Part shown: one piece after another, positions 41,471 through 51,968 of the stretch
How positions within the stretch are numbered: the stretch's first letter is position 1
Layout of the letters: each line of letters starts with the position of its first letter
DNA from: Catonia carolina
Taxonomy: Eukaryota > Arthropoda > Insecta > Hemiptera > Achilidae
DNA length: 64,000 nucleotides
Direction: 5' to 3'
Assembly (NCBI GenBank): GCA_035578175.1
Contig: JAQMRL010000006.1
Location: 18,139,506-18,203,505 of the forward strand
Notes under the pieces: model-generated
What the model saw: the letters and a program-made list of their open reading frames with translations, nothing else
Told to the model about the DNA's origin: nothing
Database searches by the model: none
Program-made: the position numbers and the translations under genes

Positions 41471-42566
41471 TGTGTGTGTGTGTGTGTGTGAACAGAATAT
41501 CTCAAGAACGGAACATCGTACGTAGTTGAAACTTGAAACTTAAGTTAGATACCAATAGAGGAGAGGATCCGACACGAACATTTTCATCAAAATCGGTCTA
41601 CCGGAAGTAGTAGTTTTTTCGTGTCATTTTTCACTTTTTTGCGATTTTCTCAAACACGGCTCCTACGATTTTTTTTTTAAATCTCCTCAGACACTAAATT
41701 TTTTATGCTCTACAAGATAGGGTAGCCGCCATGTCTGCTGAAATTCTTGCGGGGGCTGGATTTTTAAGATTGCGGCTTTAATATGCATTTAGCGCAAAAA
41801 TTTATCTAATAAAAGTAGTAAAAAATTAAAATTGCTGCAAGTTTTATTTCAAACATTTTTTCGTATAACGCTTAGTTTAGCGGTAATTAGCGATTTTATG
41901 TTTCTTTTCCTAACATCTGAGATTATTTACAATCAGTTTAAAAACAAAAACTATAAGTAAATAAACTGAACATGAAAGATTTCGGCCTTAGTATGCATTT
42001 TACGTCAAAAATGTATATAATCAAATTTTTAGGAAACTAGCATACCCCGTCGCGGCTTTGCACGCGAAAAATGGTGTAATCACTTTTTTTTTAAATAATT
42101 GTCAAACCCAAAAGCTTAAATCTACGTTGAATAAAACAAAAGTCAAAATAAAATATCAAAGCAATCGTTCACTCACCAATGAAAAGAAAATTAAAACAAT
42201 TAAAGATAAACGGAACTTTACTTTTATAAAATACTCAACAATACAAAATCGTATCTACATAATAAAATACAATAAAATTATCATGTGATGTTGTCACCAG
42301 CTGATCCTTAGCACCACGTCGCTATTTGTTTAATCATATGACTTTATTTATGACAAATCTTTATTTGAATCACATCAGCTGGTTTAAAAGCAGCAGATTA
42401 TCTAACCTCACAAAAGCCTTAATGTAGGACATAAACATTATTTTCAACCCTTTAGGGCTAACTTTTTGAGGGTTTCAATAGCCTAAAACCTGCACCGGCA
42501 TCATAGTTACAATATAAAAAACTGCATAAAAATCAGTTTAGTAATTTAGGAGATAAAGGGGAACAT

Positions 42567-42597
<31 letters not shown>

Positions 42598-42695
42598 TAC
42601 ATCGAATTTTATATGTATAGATGTTAGGTTATATTGTTCATTATTTGCACTGAAAAGAGAAACTCTTATGAGTGTTTCACACCTAATTTTTCTAA
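41471..42695 (+). mobile_element. HINE-like element, copy I, 5'-truncated and split
   Basis: Starts in the GT tract (41471-41489) and follows the family to about 42046. It is replaced by a foreign segment at 42047-42621, then resumes GTTAGGTTATATTGTTC ... GAAAAGAGAAACTCTTATGAG and hairpin-like GAGTGTTTCACAC to 42695. Roughly 150-200 bases of element are missing at the insertion. Confidence 0.75.
42047..42621. repeat. Unidentified dispersed repeat with a (CA)n end, inside HINE copy I
   Basis: Begins ACCCCGTCGCGGCTTTGCAC and ends (CA)n-ATACATCGAATTTTATATG. CCCGTCGCGGCTT-type openings and GAATTTTATA-TATAGAT closings recur in many animal dispersed repeats, but I cannot name the class. The short frame at 42058-42288 is Lys/Asn-rich and probably meaningless. 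Confidence 0.45.
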
Positions 42696-43583
42696 TATAT
42701 TTTATTTTTATTTTCAACTAAACAAGATTTTTACCGAAATCATTTCATATTTTTGGTTGTTGCTTCCGATGAACAATAGCGGTCGTGAGAACAAAATTGA
42801 AGACATTTTGTTCTAATTTCAATTGTAAGAAATAATTTCTAGATAGGTAGATAGATATATGTAGAGGCAAATTTGAATTACATTTACCGTTGTGCGTTGA
42901 AACTACTTTTAAACTAACAAATTACAATTTGCATCATCTTTTACGAGCACCCGTTGTATATTTTATACGCGGTCAAAACTTAGGCTGTAAGTAATTCAGT
43001 GTGCAGAATATACAATGGAGGGTAAGTGAAATATCTGCATTAAATTTTTAAATTTAAGGGACAGCTTTATAATTGCGCTTTATTATTCTTTGCTTAATTT
43101 ATAGTAACTTCTATGCAAAACTAGTCCATCTGGTTGATTATATAGGCAAAAGTAAATGTAACTGGGCGGGCGTTTATAAAATAAATAACGGCCCGTTTAA
43201 AAAATGTGTTTTGAAATACGGTAATAGGTTACTGCGTCATCGTTTTCAAATTAGTTTTCGATTGTCCGTTTGAATAATATAGTAGAGAGAAGTTGTAAAG
43301 GTAATTAAAGAATTGTAAGTAAGTTTCAAGTTGGCTTATTTGGCTGCTTTCTTTGTCAAGTCTTTTAATTGTACAAGGTTATAAACATGCGAGCCCAAAT
43401 AGTTTGGTTGTCATTTCTTAAAAATATCGATCATATAATTTTAAATTCAGCGTGCGCACTTCGCTGTACGCACGTTATTCCAATTCTGAAGTGTTTAATT
43501 TGTTTTTAATTCTTTAAGGTATATTTTTCTGTCAATTGCAATGAATTCTTGAATATTATACATTATTAAATATAAGGTAGGCC
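42696..43583. other. AT-rich spacer, nothing recognised
   Basis: No gene, RNA or repeat identified. Confidence 0.5.
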
Positions 43584-43596
43584 TACATGTATCTTT

Positions 43597-43773
43597 GCCG
43601 GCCGCTTTGGCGTAGTTGGTAACGTGCTCGCCTCTCATCATGCGGTCTTGGGTTCGAATCCCATTCAGACATAACATATTTTCATACGTTACAAAAATAA
43701 TTTCATCCTTCACCGTCTGCATTAACAGTAATTACAGAACAGTCGGACGTTAAACCAAAAAACAAAAACAAAA
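43597..43773 (+). mobile_element. SINE-2 (tRNA-derived), complete reference copy
   Basis: Flanked by the perfect 13-bp duplication TACATGTATCTTT (43584-43596 and 43774-43786). The head GCCGGCCGCTTTGGCGTAGT carries the A box. GGGTTCGAATCCC, about 40 bases later, is a B box identical to tRNA consensus. The body has CCTTCACCGTCTGCATTAAC, CAGTCGGACG and an AAAC-rich tail. The head looks like a diverged tRNA and is unlikely to be functional. Confidence 0.9.
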
Positions 43774-43987
43774 TACATGTATCTTTCTTCGGTATTTGGT
43801 TTCTTAAAACTTTGGTTCATTGGGCGAGCGTTTTGCCGAATGAATCTCTTAAAAGCAGAATAAGATTAAGGATTGTTACAAATTATTGCAAAAATCCTTT
43901 ACGCCGAGGGATGTTAAATTGCAGTTTAATATTAAAAAATAAAACCTCACTTGTTTTTTTTTTAATTTTTTTTTGGAACGAAGATTC

Positions 43988-44163
43988 CATTGTTCAGATC
44001 CTAGTAAAGGTATTTACTTTTATGTGGATTTGAATACAAAACAGTCGTTAACGGTGTACTTTAATGGTTGGGGTTTAATTAACAATACCTTGTTACGAAT
44101 GGCTGGTCTGAGTCTGTACAAGAGTACACCTGATTTGCACGTCACACATTATCATCCTCATCT
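43988..44163 (+). repeat. SINE-1, 5'-truncated, fused to a mariner fragment
   Basis: GTTCAGATCCTAGTAAAGGT ... TTTAATGGTTGGGG ... CTGAGTCTGTACAAGAGTAC ... CATCCTCATCT, then mariner sequence (TCACCGAGAGCCAAAAAAGC) begins without a boundary. Confidence 0.7.
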
Positions 44164-44753
44164 TCACCGAGAGCCAAAAAAGCTCAAATGAGCAAGTCAA
44201 AATTTAAAGCACTGATGATTCTTTTTTCTGATATCCGTGGGATTGTGTACCTTCACTGGGTTCCTGAAGGTCAAATAATTAATCAATATTACTACCTTGA
44301 GGTACTTTCTAAACTACGTCAAAGAGTAAGGAAAAAACGCCCCGAAATGTGGAAGGACAAATCATGGGTTCTCCACTAAGACAATGCGCCAGCTCATTCC
44401 GCGTTATCTGTCAAGAGGTTCCTAGCCAAGTACAGCATCTCAGTGTTAAAACATCCACCATATTCACCAGATCTTGCACCATGTGACTTCTACCTGTTCC
44501 CTAAGGTGAAATCTGCATTAAAAGGGACAAGATTTGAGTCTGTAGAAGCTGTAAAAGAGAAAGCGGCACGTGTCGTGAAGGAGCTGACAGAAGATAACTT
44601 CCAGCTCTGTTTCCAACAATGGAAAATTCGAATGGAGCGTTGTAGGGATAGAGAAGGAGTGTACTATATTGAAGGTGACAATAAGTGATTATGTACAAAA
44701 TAAAAATAAAATTTTTTACAATGTCAGTCTCGTTACTTAATAGCCACACCTCG
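44164..44753 (+). mobile_element. Mariner family 2, 5'-truncated copy
   Basis: The 3' half of the element ends CTTAATAGCCACACCTCG next to TA (44754-44755). There is no left terminal repeat; the 5' end is the SINE-1 joint. Confidence 0.8.
44188..44688 (+). pseudogene. Mariner family 2 transposase, C-terminal half with a single stop
   Basis: MSKSKFKALMILFSDIRGIVYLHWVPEGQ...RVRKKRPEMWKDKSWVLH is followed by a TAA at 44377-44379 (CAA expected). The same frame then continues DNAPAHSALSVKRFLAKYSIS, PPYSPDLAPCDFYLFPKVKSALKG and QQWKIRMERCRDREGVYYIEGDNK to the stop at 44686-44688. The second and third catalytic Asp are present, and the first lies in the missing half. It is the best-preserved copy of this family in the window. 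Confidence 0.85.
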
Positions 44754-44927
44754 TATATACATGTATATTTTTCTTCATATTAAGTCTTGTTGAAACACAC
44801 TACTGAGTGTGGTTTTTATTTTAATTCTAAGGACATTACTCAGATTTTCTCGTCTTTGCTTAAAGGTTTTTTATTAGTCATTGTTTCTGTTTCGGGCATA
44901 CACTCCTCTTGTTCTAAATCCAGCACT

Positions 44928-44980
44928 GCTTATTGTTCTAAATCGAACTGATTGCAACGTACACACATTAGGGTTTCAAA
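44928..44980 (+). repeat. SINE-1 3'-end fragment
   Basis: GCTTATTGTTCTAAATCGAA then CTGATTGCAACGTACACACA matches the last 50 bases of SINE-1. Confidence 0.55.
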
Positions 44981-45712
44981 AAAATGTGTTAAGTTACTAA
45001 ATGTCGTTGAAAATGATCGTAAACGACAAAAATAGATCTAAATGAATTTTGTGTAAGCTATAAGTAATATTGTTTTGAATTACTGGTATTCAAAATTTCA
45101 TGTGTTTCTTGGTCATTAACGCTGATTTACGGAATGGTATTTGTGAAATTTAATTGGCTAAAAAATTTAGATTATTACATTTACCACAAATATTAATACT
45201 GTACGAGAATCAAATAATTTATCAACACGGATATATCACACCAAACATTTCTAAACTAGTAAATGTATTCACGAACTTGGTGTACCAAACATAATGAGAG
45301 ATAATTTTGGTGAAGTAATTGCTAAATACAAACACTTCAGTAAAATATTTTTCACACAACAGTATTTTGGCGTTCGTTCCCTGAACACAATAATTCAATT
45401 TTAACCGAAGTAACTGCATTTAATACTGCAGAAGATGCCACAACAACGAGAAAGCTTTAGTGTGAAACTGCATAATTTCATGCATTCACTTGTATTAACA
45501 ATTCTAATTCCAAGCGTTCCTCATCAAACAACGCACATCTATTATATACAATAGCATAAGTGCTTAATTAGTTGGTACATAGCTTTCATTCCGTTAATCC
45601 AACAGGTATCGTTGCCGTTAATCATCCGAGTTTCACTACAGAGATAACTTCATAAAATTACTGGAAAATTGCTGTGACTTGTTTATAACTCTCCAGAAAT
45701 ATTTACATTTTT
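44981..45712. other. AT-rich spacer, nothing recognised
   Basis: No gene, RNA or repeat identified. Confidence 0.5.
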
Positions 45713-46658
45713 ACTTTCTCTTGCCTATATGAATATATATAGGTTGGAAAGTATTGTTTTCATTTCGACTTTTCACCGGATGTATACGTTTTCAGATCCC
45801 CTGAATCCAAAAGAATATAGCGATTATATTATATTATATTAAAAATATTAGCGATTCGTTTATGTGTGTGTGTGCGTGCGCGCGAACAAAATATCTCAAG
45901 AACAGAACATTGTACTAACTTGAAATTTAAGTTAAATACCACTAGAGGACCTGGACACGAACATTTTCATCAATATCAGTCAACCGGAAGTAGTAGTTTA
46001 TTCGTATAATTTTTGACTTTTTTGCGATTTTCTCAAAAGCGGCTCTTACAATTGTTCTCTACATTTTTTGTGCTCCACAAGATAGGTTAGGCGCCATTTC
46101 TGCTGAAATTCTTGGGGAGGTTGTTTCTCGGGAAAAAATTGTTTTTTTGAAATTGCGACTTTAATATGCATTTTAGCACAAAAATGTTTGAAATAAAAGT
46201 TGTAGCGAATTAAAAGTCCTACAATTTTTATTTCAAACATTTTTTATTTTGTATAACGCTTAGTTTAGCGGTAATTAGCGATTTTCTGTTGTTTTTTTCA
46301 CGAAAATATGTAAAACAAAATCGATTTTTTTTTTTAAAGATTTCAGCCATAGTATGCATTTTGTGACAAAAGTGGATATAAATCAATTTTAGAGAAAATT
46401 AAGAGAAGTACAACTTTTATTTGGAGCATTTTTTTCTCTACAGAGCTTAGTTTAGCGTGAAAGAGTGATTTTCCGTATTTTTAAGCGAAACAGATTGATT
46501 TTCATTTTGCGTCTTTCACTCATGATTAATACAGTATTAGGTTATATTTATTGAGGTTAGTTTTTTTGTTTATTTCTTATGTTTTATTACTAATGTATGG
46601 TTATATTGTTAATTATTTATGTTGGCCAGATAAAGTTGTGTGAGTGTTTCACACCAGT
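45713..46658 (+). mobile_element. HINE-like element, full-length copy J
   Basis: A complete copy from ACTTTCTCTTGCC to the hairpin GTGTGAgtgttTCACAC and CCAG, followed by T9. The GT tract is at about 45863-45890. The T-run on both sides matches the family's insertion preference. Confidence 0.9.
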
Positions 46659-47172
46659 TTTTTTTTTAATCTTACCAACTTATATAGAGGGATGTAGGAA
46701 AGCTTGTATAACATCCCAACATTAAACGAATGACTTCATTTACATGTAACACCTAAACCAAGGTTCGTTCGGGATCTGGTTTTAGTAAATAATAAACAAA
46801 CTTATAGCAACATATTTCAATATTATTTATTAAAAAAATTAATAATTACATTTGATAACTTAACTTAGCCAATTTAGATATAAATAGTATTGGATTACAT
46901 AAAATGAATCAATTACAAAACTTAATATTAAGCGAAATTGATTTACAATATATTGTTATTGTTGTTTAGAACCAAAAGGATTAACTCTCCACAAACTCTT
47001 TTTACCACCCGCATGCACAATCAACGTAACTCAGAACCGGTTCCATAACGACAATATTTCAAACGGTCCGAAACTTTCCATTCAAAATTCAGGTGTGCAT
47101 TGGCCCACTACAAAGACGCTGACTGTTTTTATACCTGCGGTTTATAATAGTTGTTAATTTTATAAGGTTTTT
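46659..47172. other. AT-rich spacer, nothing recognised
   Basis: No gene, RNA or repeat identified. Confidence 0.5.
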
Positions 47173-47320
47173 AATACTAGTCAGTGGTTAGCCGGTGTAC
47201 TTAATGGTTGGAGTTCGTTTACCTATACTCTCATAGGAATGGTCAGCCTGAGCCTCTGCAAGACTACACTTCATTTACACGTCATACATATCATTAGGTC
47301 ATGGGGTTGCTTATTGTTCT
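47173..47320 (+). repeat. SINE-1, 5'-truncated copy
   Basis: GTCAGTGGTTAGCCGGTGTA ... CATAGGAATGGTCAGCCTGA ... TTCATTTACACGTCATACAT ... GGTCATGGGGTTGCTTATTG. Confidence 0.65.
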
Positions 47321-48311
47321 TCAATTTTATGATTTTAGAGTTTTATTAATAAAGCAGAAGAAATTAATTTAAGGGGGTAACTTAAGGAAAACTTCATCAA
47401 AATGATCTCTATATATTTTTCTCACAATTTCTATCGGTAAAAATATTTAAATTAAAATGTTTACGTAGTACCTGATATAAAAATAAGTTAATTTTAATAG
47501 CGGCTTGAAAGTTTTCAAGAATTACGAAGTCTCTTTATTAGAAAATGTTTTTGAAACTAACACAACGTAAAAGTTGAAGTCAATTGGTTGTAAAGTTTTC
47601 ATTTTTGTGTACCCATTATGTTCACGTGAAAGCTGAAATACGTTTTAATGAAGTGTTACGAATCTTTCAAGTACTTTTCCGGGTTCTTTGTTAAATTTAA
47701 AGTCTTTAGTTGTGTGCTCTATCTTCATATCTTGTGCCTCTATTCAAAAAAAACGCACTCCATCTTCTCCCCCGTGCAACAAACACCTGGACCCTCCGAT
47801 CTCTTAACATTTATTTTTCCCTTTATCTCGAGTCTCCCTTTACCTGCACTACCGCCTTTGTTATTTTTACTGAAACCGTTGGCCGGGCACACACCGTTTG
47901 TCGACGAGTTTTCTTTTCTTAAGATGTCAAGGCACTTGATTTCTTCTTTACGGTATTCCGCAGTTACTCCCCTTTACCAATTCAATTCTACTTATTCTTC
48001 TTCTCTCTCTCTCTACTACCACTACAACTCGTGCTTACATAGGGCATTACAGTAAAAGCTTTGTAAACCCTCCTAGTTTGGTAAAGAAAACAAACTTGTC
48101 CTCTTACCCCCACCTCGTCTGTTTATTATTCCTTGTTGAAAAGTTTATATCAAACATAATATTTTTGCCATGTGCGGTTACTTTCTTCGGTTTGTTTTGT
48201 TTCCAACAAAATCATCTTTTATTAATATATTTCAACCTTACGTGTTTTAAAATACTATGAAATATTAAATAAAAGATTGACTTATAAAAAATACTACTTT
48301 TTATCCATTCA
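47321..48311. other. Spacer with an unassigned 135-codon frame
   Basis: The frame 47648-48055 is Ser/Leu/Pro-rich with a (TCTC)n stretch near its end. It has no recognisable domain and no visible gene context. I see no other feature. Confidence 0.4.
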
Positions 48312-48590
48312 CCACCGGGATGTCTAGAGCTACAGTCGATTGTCACGTGTCAGCTGTTAAACACCTGATTTTCGGAGACGAAGGTTCCTGGTTCAAATCC
48401 TAGTAAAGGTAGTTACTTTTATACGGATTTGAATGCTAGACAGTGGTTATTGGTGTACTTGATGTTTGGGTTTCAATTAACAGTATTCTCTAAGGATTGT
48501 CGGCCTGAGTCTGCACATGACTGCACCTCATTTACTCGTCATATATATCGTTCTCATCTCATTAGATTAATAGTACGTATACATAATTAA
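48312..48590 (+). mobile_element. SINE-1, nearly complete copy
   Basis: Head ACCACCGGGATGTCTAGAGC (A-box region) and GGTTCCTGGTTCAAATCC (B box), then AGTAAAGGTAGTTACTTTTA, TGCTAGACAGTGGTTATTGG, CTGAGTCTGCACATGACTGC and CACCTCATTTACTCGTCAT. It serves as a good example of the family (about 300 bp, tRNA-derived head). Confidence 0.8.
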
Positions 48591-48953
48591 AGTAATATTA
48601 TTAATACGTCTCCTGTGTATTTAAGCAATCAAAATAACCCTTGAACTTTTAACTAATGGTGTTTTAAAAGGTTAGGAGTTACTTAAAAGCTCTTTATAAA
48701 AAAAATGTTCATATTTTGATATTTACAATGGCAGGAAAACCTCGATAATGAATAATATAATTAAAATATATCTCCTTTTTCCAAAAATCGGTTCTAAAAT
48801 AAATTTAAATGTTTCCAATTTAGCCTACTGTCATCGCCGTACCCTTTGATTAGGTACTGTGCTGCCGGCTACAAACCTTCGGAGGTAGCGACAGAGGCCT
48901 TTTCAACAAGGTCAAGACCAATGACCGTCTCTACGACAGCGCTTTCGGAGACT

Positions 48954-48960
48954 ATAAAAA
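48954..48960 (+). promoter_or_regulatory. TATA box of solo LTR H3
   Basis: GGAGACTATAAAAAGAGCGC is a strong TATA box in a GC-rich setting. A start site would be expected near 48985 (CAGAGAGATTCAATTCC). Confidence 0.65.
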
Positions 48961-49066
48961 GAGCGCTCCACCGAGCCAGAGAGATTCAATTCCGATCCAG
49001 ACAGCAGACAAGACGTCCACCATCGGCACACGGCTACCGGACTCCAACGAAGGCTCATCGACGACC

Positions 49067-49331
49067 CCGTATGAGAGAAAATTATGCTTTCGCTTGCCGA
49101 CCCAACAGCGTAAGCCGTCGACCGGACCGTCCCCGCCCCCTGCCGCGAGCAATGCCCACAGCGGTCCCTCGACCGAGCTTTGCGCCCATCGGATTCGACG
49201 AAGCAACCATCGACGGATTACTGCGAGGAAAGAAGATGACGTCTCCACTGGACGACGACACGCCGTGTCGCCCAGCCCCCGACCGCCACGATGACTACGA
49301 CCAACGCTTCGCCAAGACGACCACTGTTTAA
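49067..49331 (+). other. Conserved short frame inside LTR H3 (about 87 codons from its first ATG)
   Basis: The first in-frame ATG after the TATA box gives MRENYAFACRPNSVSRRPDR ... FDEATIDGLLRGKKMTSPLDD ... RFAKTTTV, ending at the TAA just before the stem-loop. The longer open frame begins upstream of the TATA box at 48846. The homologous stretch of LTR H1 keeps TPTK-HRRP, a CRER-SQRSLNRAL-type block and EAAIETLLKG, with one base lost near KKMTS. Whether it is translated is unknown. It could equally be untranslated GC-rich leader whose bases, not codons, are conserved. Confidence 0.35.
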
Positions 49332-49333
49332 AC

Positions 49334-49349
49334 GGCCCTTTTCAGGGCC
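49334..49349 (+). terminator. Histone-type 3' stem-loop of LTR H3
   Basis: AAACGGCCCTTTTCAGGGCC then ACCA: perfect 6-bp stem GGCCCT/AGGGCC, UUUC loop, AAAC before and ACCA after. It fits the replication-dependent histone mRNA 3' element recognised by SLBP. It lies 4 bases after the TAA of the short frame. AATAAA follows at 49357-49362, so ordinary polyadenylation is also possible. Confidence 0.75.
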
Positions 49350-49423
49350 ACCAAAAAATAAAGGTTTCAACTCGCCACTTAAATGTCGCCATCCGGTGAC
49401 ACGAATTTAACGTTCTCTGGCTT

Positions 49424-49640
49424 ATATATAAGGAAAGGTTTTCTACATCGAGTTTTTTTACCGAAAATACACTTTTTCAGGTTCCGGAACCGACAGAAAC
49501 ATGTTTGGTCTGTGTTAACAAAATAACACAAAAATAGATAATTGAACGAGCTTAAAATTTGTGGCTTCTCTTAGGTACTGTATAGAAAACTCGACTCTTA
49601 ACATTTTTATTAAAATCGGTTGTAGAGCTTTGTTTCCTAC
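49424..49640 (+). mobile_element. HINE-like element, strongly diverged 5' fragment (copy K)
   Basis: TATATATAAGGAAAGGTTTT, CATCGAGTTTTTTTACCG, ACTTTTTCAGGTTCCGGAAC and CATTTTTATTAAAATCGGTT follow the family order at low identity. Confidence 0.5.
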
Positions 49641-50235
49641 TACACCTTTATTAATTAATTATTAATTATAATTAACATATTTTTTTCTTACTTCTGAATA
49701 ATTATTTTTATTTAATTATTTACTATTTGACTTGAGGTGAGTGATAATCTTCTTTTATCAGGTTTACACTGATTAACAATAAAAGTAAACATCATTTATA
49801 CAAATTAAGTTGTGATTTTGTCTATACAAGTATTCAAAATGCCCCGAATTTTGTTTCTACGCCAAAATCTACTAGGTAATCACCGAAATGAGTTCAGCTG
49901 AATTTTTGTCTGTTTATCTGTTTGTATGTTACGGCATCACGCAAGAACCGTTGAACCAAATTCAATAAATTTCGGTATTTAGGATCTGGACATAATCAAA
50001 ATAAAAATAGGCTATAATTTTTTCTTAGAAACTAGGCCATAGGCCAAGAAATATATCAATCTGATCTAAATTTACTGTGTCTTGAATTTGGTAAGGACAG
50101 ATAAAAGTTTTTGATAATTTAAAAACTAAAACTTTTATCGAACTTTTGTTTCATTACACATTATTATTATTATCAGACGTCATTTTGTGGCAATTTTAAA
50201 TTTTCCATAATGCTCATCAAAATTGTTGTTTTTAC
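49641..50235. other. AT-rich spacer with a weak repeat-like segment
   Basis: Around 49850-49990 a TGTCTGTTTATCTGTTTGTA-type stretch precedes GAACCGTTGAACCAAATTCA, recalling the unit at 3460-3690. Nothing else is recognised. Confidence 0.3.
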
Positions 50236-50239
50236 ATTA

Positions 50240-50280
50240 GTAAGAGAAAGTCGCATGAATGTTTTAAACCAAAATGTTTT
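50240..50280 (+). repeat. HINE-like 3'-end fragment, diverged
   Basis: ATTAGTAAGAGAAAGTCGCA then TGAATGTTTTAAACCAAA resembles the subterminal motif and hairpin region of the family. Confidence 0.5.
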
Positions 50281-50284
50281 TTAT

Positions 50285-51025
50285 CACTACAACTGCTTTT
50301 AGTTAAATGAATAATATTAATAAAGAAATATTTAATTATAACAACATTTAAATTACTTTACTATAAGATTCTTTAATAAAATAACCAAAGAAATATATTA
50401 AAAGATATTTTCCACTCAAATAATTATTTAAAGTTTTCAAATGTATTATTTAAAAATAAAGTCAAAAGGAACTTTGCTTTTAAAATGACCAACGAATAAA
50501 TAATTATGCAGTTAAAGGGAAATATTGGAATTTATTTCTTTTATTCAAAGTATAATAAGAAATGTCTTATGAATATTTAAAAGAATTTTCTTCTTTAACT
50601 TTAAATGAGAAGGAATTGAAATAAGATTTAGTTTCTGGTTGGTTAATACACTCGTGAAATTATAAAATCAAAGCAGTATTAAATCTTTTTGTTAGTTTAC
50701 TTCAAATATGATTGAGACTAATAAAACTGGATGTTTTATATATTGAAATATGCAAAACTTTTAATTATTAAGTACATTTCTCTAAAGTATTATTTTATTG
50801 GTGTTTATTATTTTAAATTGCAATCTCTGAGATTCTTTCCTAGAATGTATTCTAAATATTTGTTATTTTTCCCATTTCTTTACAAGCCATATTTAATTAC
50901 TGTCCGTAATTTACAGTTCAAAATTCAAATTTACTTCTTATATTAACGTTGTGGGAAAATTAATGTATCCAACTATGATATCCAGTATTCAAGAGTAGAA
51001 CAATTGAGCGTTTTAGTATTGATTA
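50285..51025. other. AT-rich spacer, nothing recognised
   Basis: No gene, RNA or repeat identified. Confidence 0.5.
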
Positions 51026-51376
51026 CTTTCTTTTGCTCTATATTTCATGTCGATTTTTGGAAATCGAGTTTTCACCGGAAATAAAGGTTTTCAGGCTCCT
51101 TGAACCCAAAAAACATATTTTTAGCGATTCGTGTGTGTGTGTGTGCTTTTTTACAAAATATCTCAAGGGCGGAATATCTGGCGAAGTTGAAACTTGGAAA
51201 TTAAGTTAGGTACTAGTGGTAAACCAGACACGAACATTTTCATTAACATGGTTTAACCGGAAGTAGTAGTTTTCTCGTGGGATTTTTCAACATTTTACAA
51301 TTTCCCCAAAAGCTGGTACTATAATCTTTTTAAATCGTCTCATTTACTAAATTTTTATGCTGGAGAAGATAGTGTA

Positions 51377-51712
51377 GCCATGAAGTTGGTCTAGAGGTCA
51401 AGCCGTCACCGCGAGTCAGCAGTTTAACATCTGATTTTCGGATACGAAGGTTCCTGGTTCAAATCCTGGTAAAGGTAGTTACTTTTATACGGATTTGAAT
51501 ACTATACAGTGGTTACCGGTGTATTTTGATGGTTGGGGTTTAATTAACCTTTTTTTTTGCTGTTTTTTCTTTCAGGAATTTTGTCACCTGGGTCTGTGCA
51601 AGACTACACCTTATTTACACGTCATACTTATCATCCTCATCTCATTGGGTCATGGGGTTGCTATTGTTCTGAATTAAACAGATTGCTACGTACATAAACT
51701 AGGGATATTTAA
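51377..51712 (+). mobile_element. SINE-1, full-length, inside HINE copy L
   Basis: CATGAAGTTGGTCTAGAGGT (A-box region), GGTTCCTGGTTCAAATCCTG (B box), AGTGGTTACCGGTGTATTTT, and CATCCTCATCTCATTGGGTC through GATTGCTACGTACATAAACT to AGGGATATTT. It contains an extra T-rich stretch at 51550-51575. Confidence 0.8.
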
Positions 51713-51819
51713 AAAATTGAGTAAGCGCCATGACTGCTAAAATTCTTGGGGGGCCTGTGCTCTCGTGAAGAAATTGGTTGTTTTTAAAATTGCGGCCTTA
51801 ATACGATTTTTATTTTAAA

Positions 51820-51876
51820 GTTATTTTACGCGATCGTATGGAATTTTAGAATGAATCTGTTGTCAATATCATTTTA
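51820..51876 (+). repeat. Shared segment, copy 1 (matches 54022-54080)
   Basis: ATGGAATTTTAGAATGAATC then TGTTGTCAATA recurs at 54032-54062 with nearly identical flanks. It lies inside HINE copy L but is absent from intact copies, so it is a small foreign insertion. Confidence 0.55.
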
Positions 51877-51968
51877 GAGCAATAAGATGTCGAAAATTAT
51901 AAAACCTAAAACTTTTATTTAAAACCCTTTTTTCCTACAACGCTTAGACAGTGATTTCCTGTATTTTT

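Larger units (their letters stand above)
48829..49401 (+). mobile_element. GC-rich solo LTR, copy H3, with a perfect histone-type stem-loop
   Basis: Runs from TGTCATCGCCGTACC to GCCATCCGGTGACA, TG...CA ends with short inverted repeats. The left flank is CTAC, the same 4 bases that flank copy H2, but the right flank (CGAA) does not match, so the duplication is lost or the boundary is off. Inside, in order: a GC-rich upstream region, TATAAAA at 48954, a frame of Arg/Pro-rich codons, a stem-loop at 49334, and AATAAA at 49357. It aligns with the minus-strand unit at 28082-28641 over its whole length. No gag/pol sequence is adjacent. Confidence 0.7.

Noticed and set aside
43597..43670. Possible functional tRNA gene
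   Set aside because: A and B boxes are present, but it is the head of a SINE bounded by a target duplication, with the same head at other SINE-2 copies.
47648..48055. 135-codon Ser/Leu/Pro-rich frame
   Set aside because: Low complexity near the end, no recognisable domain and no promoter or intron evidence.
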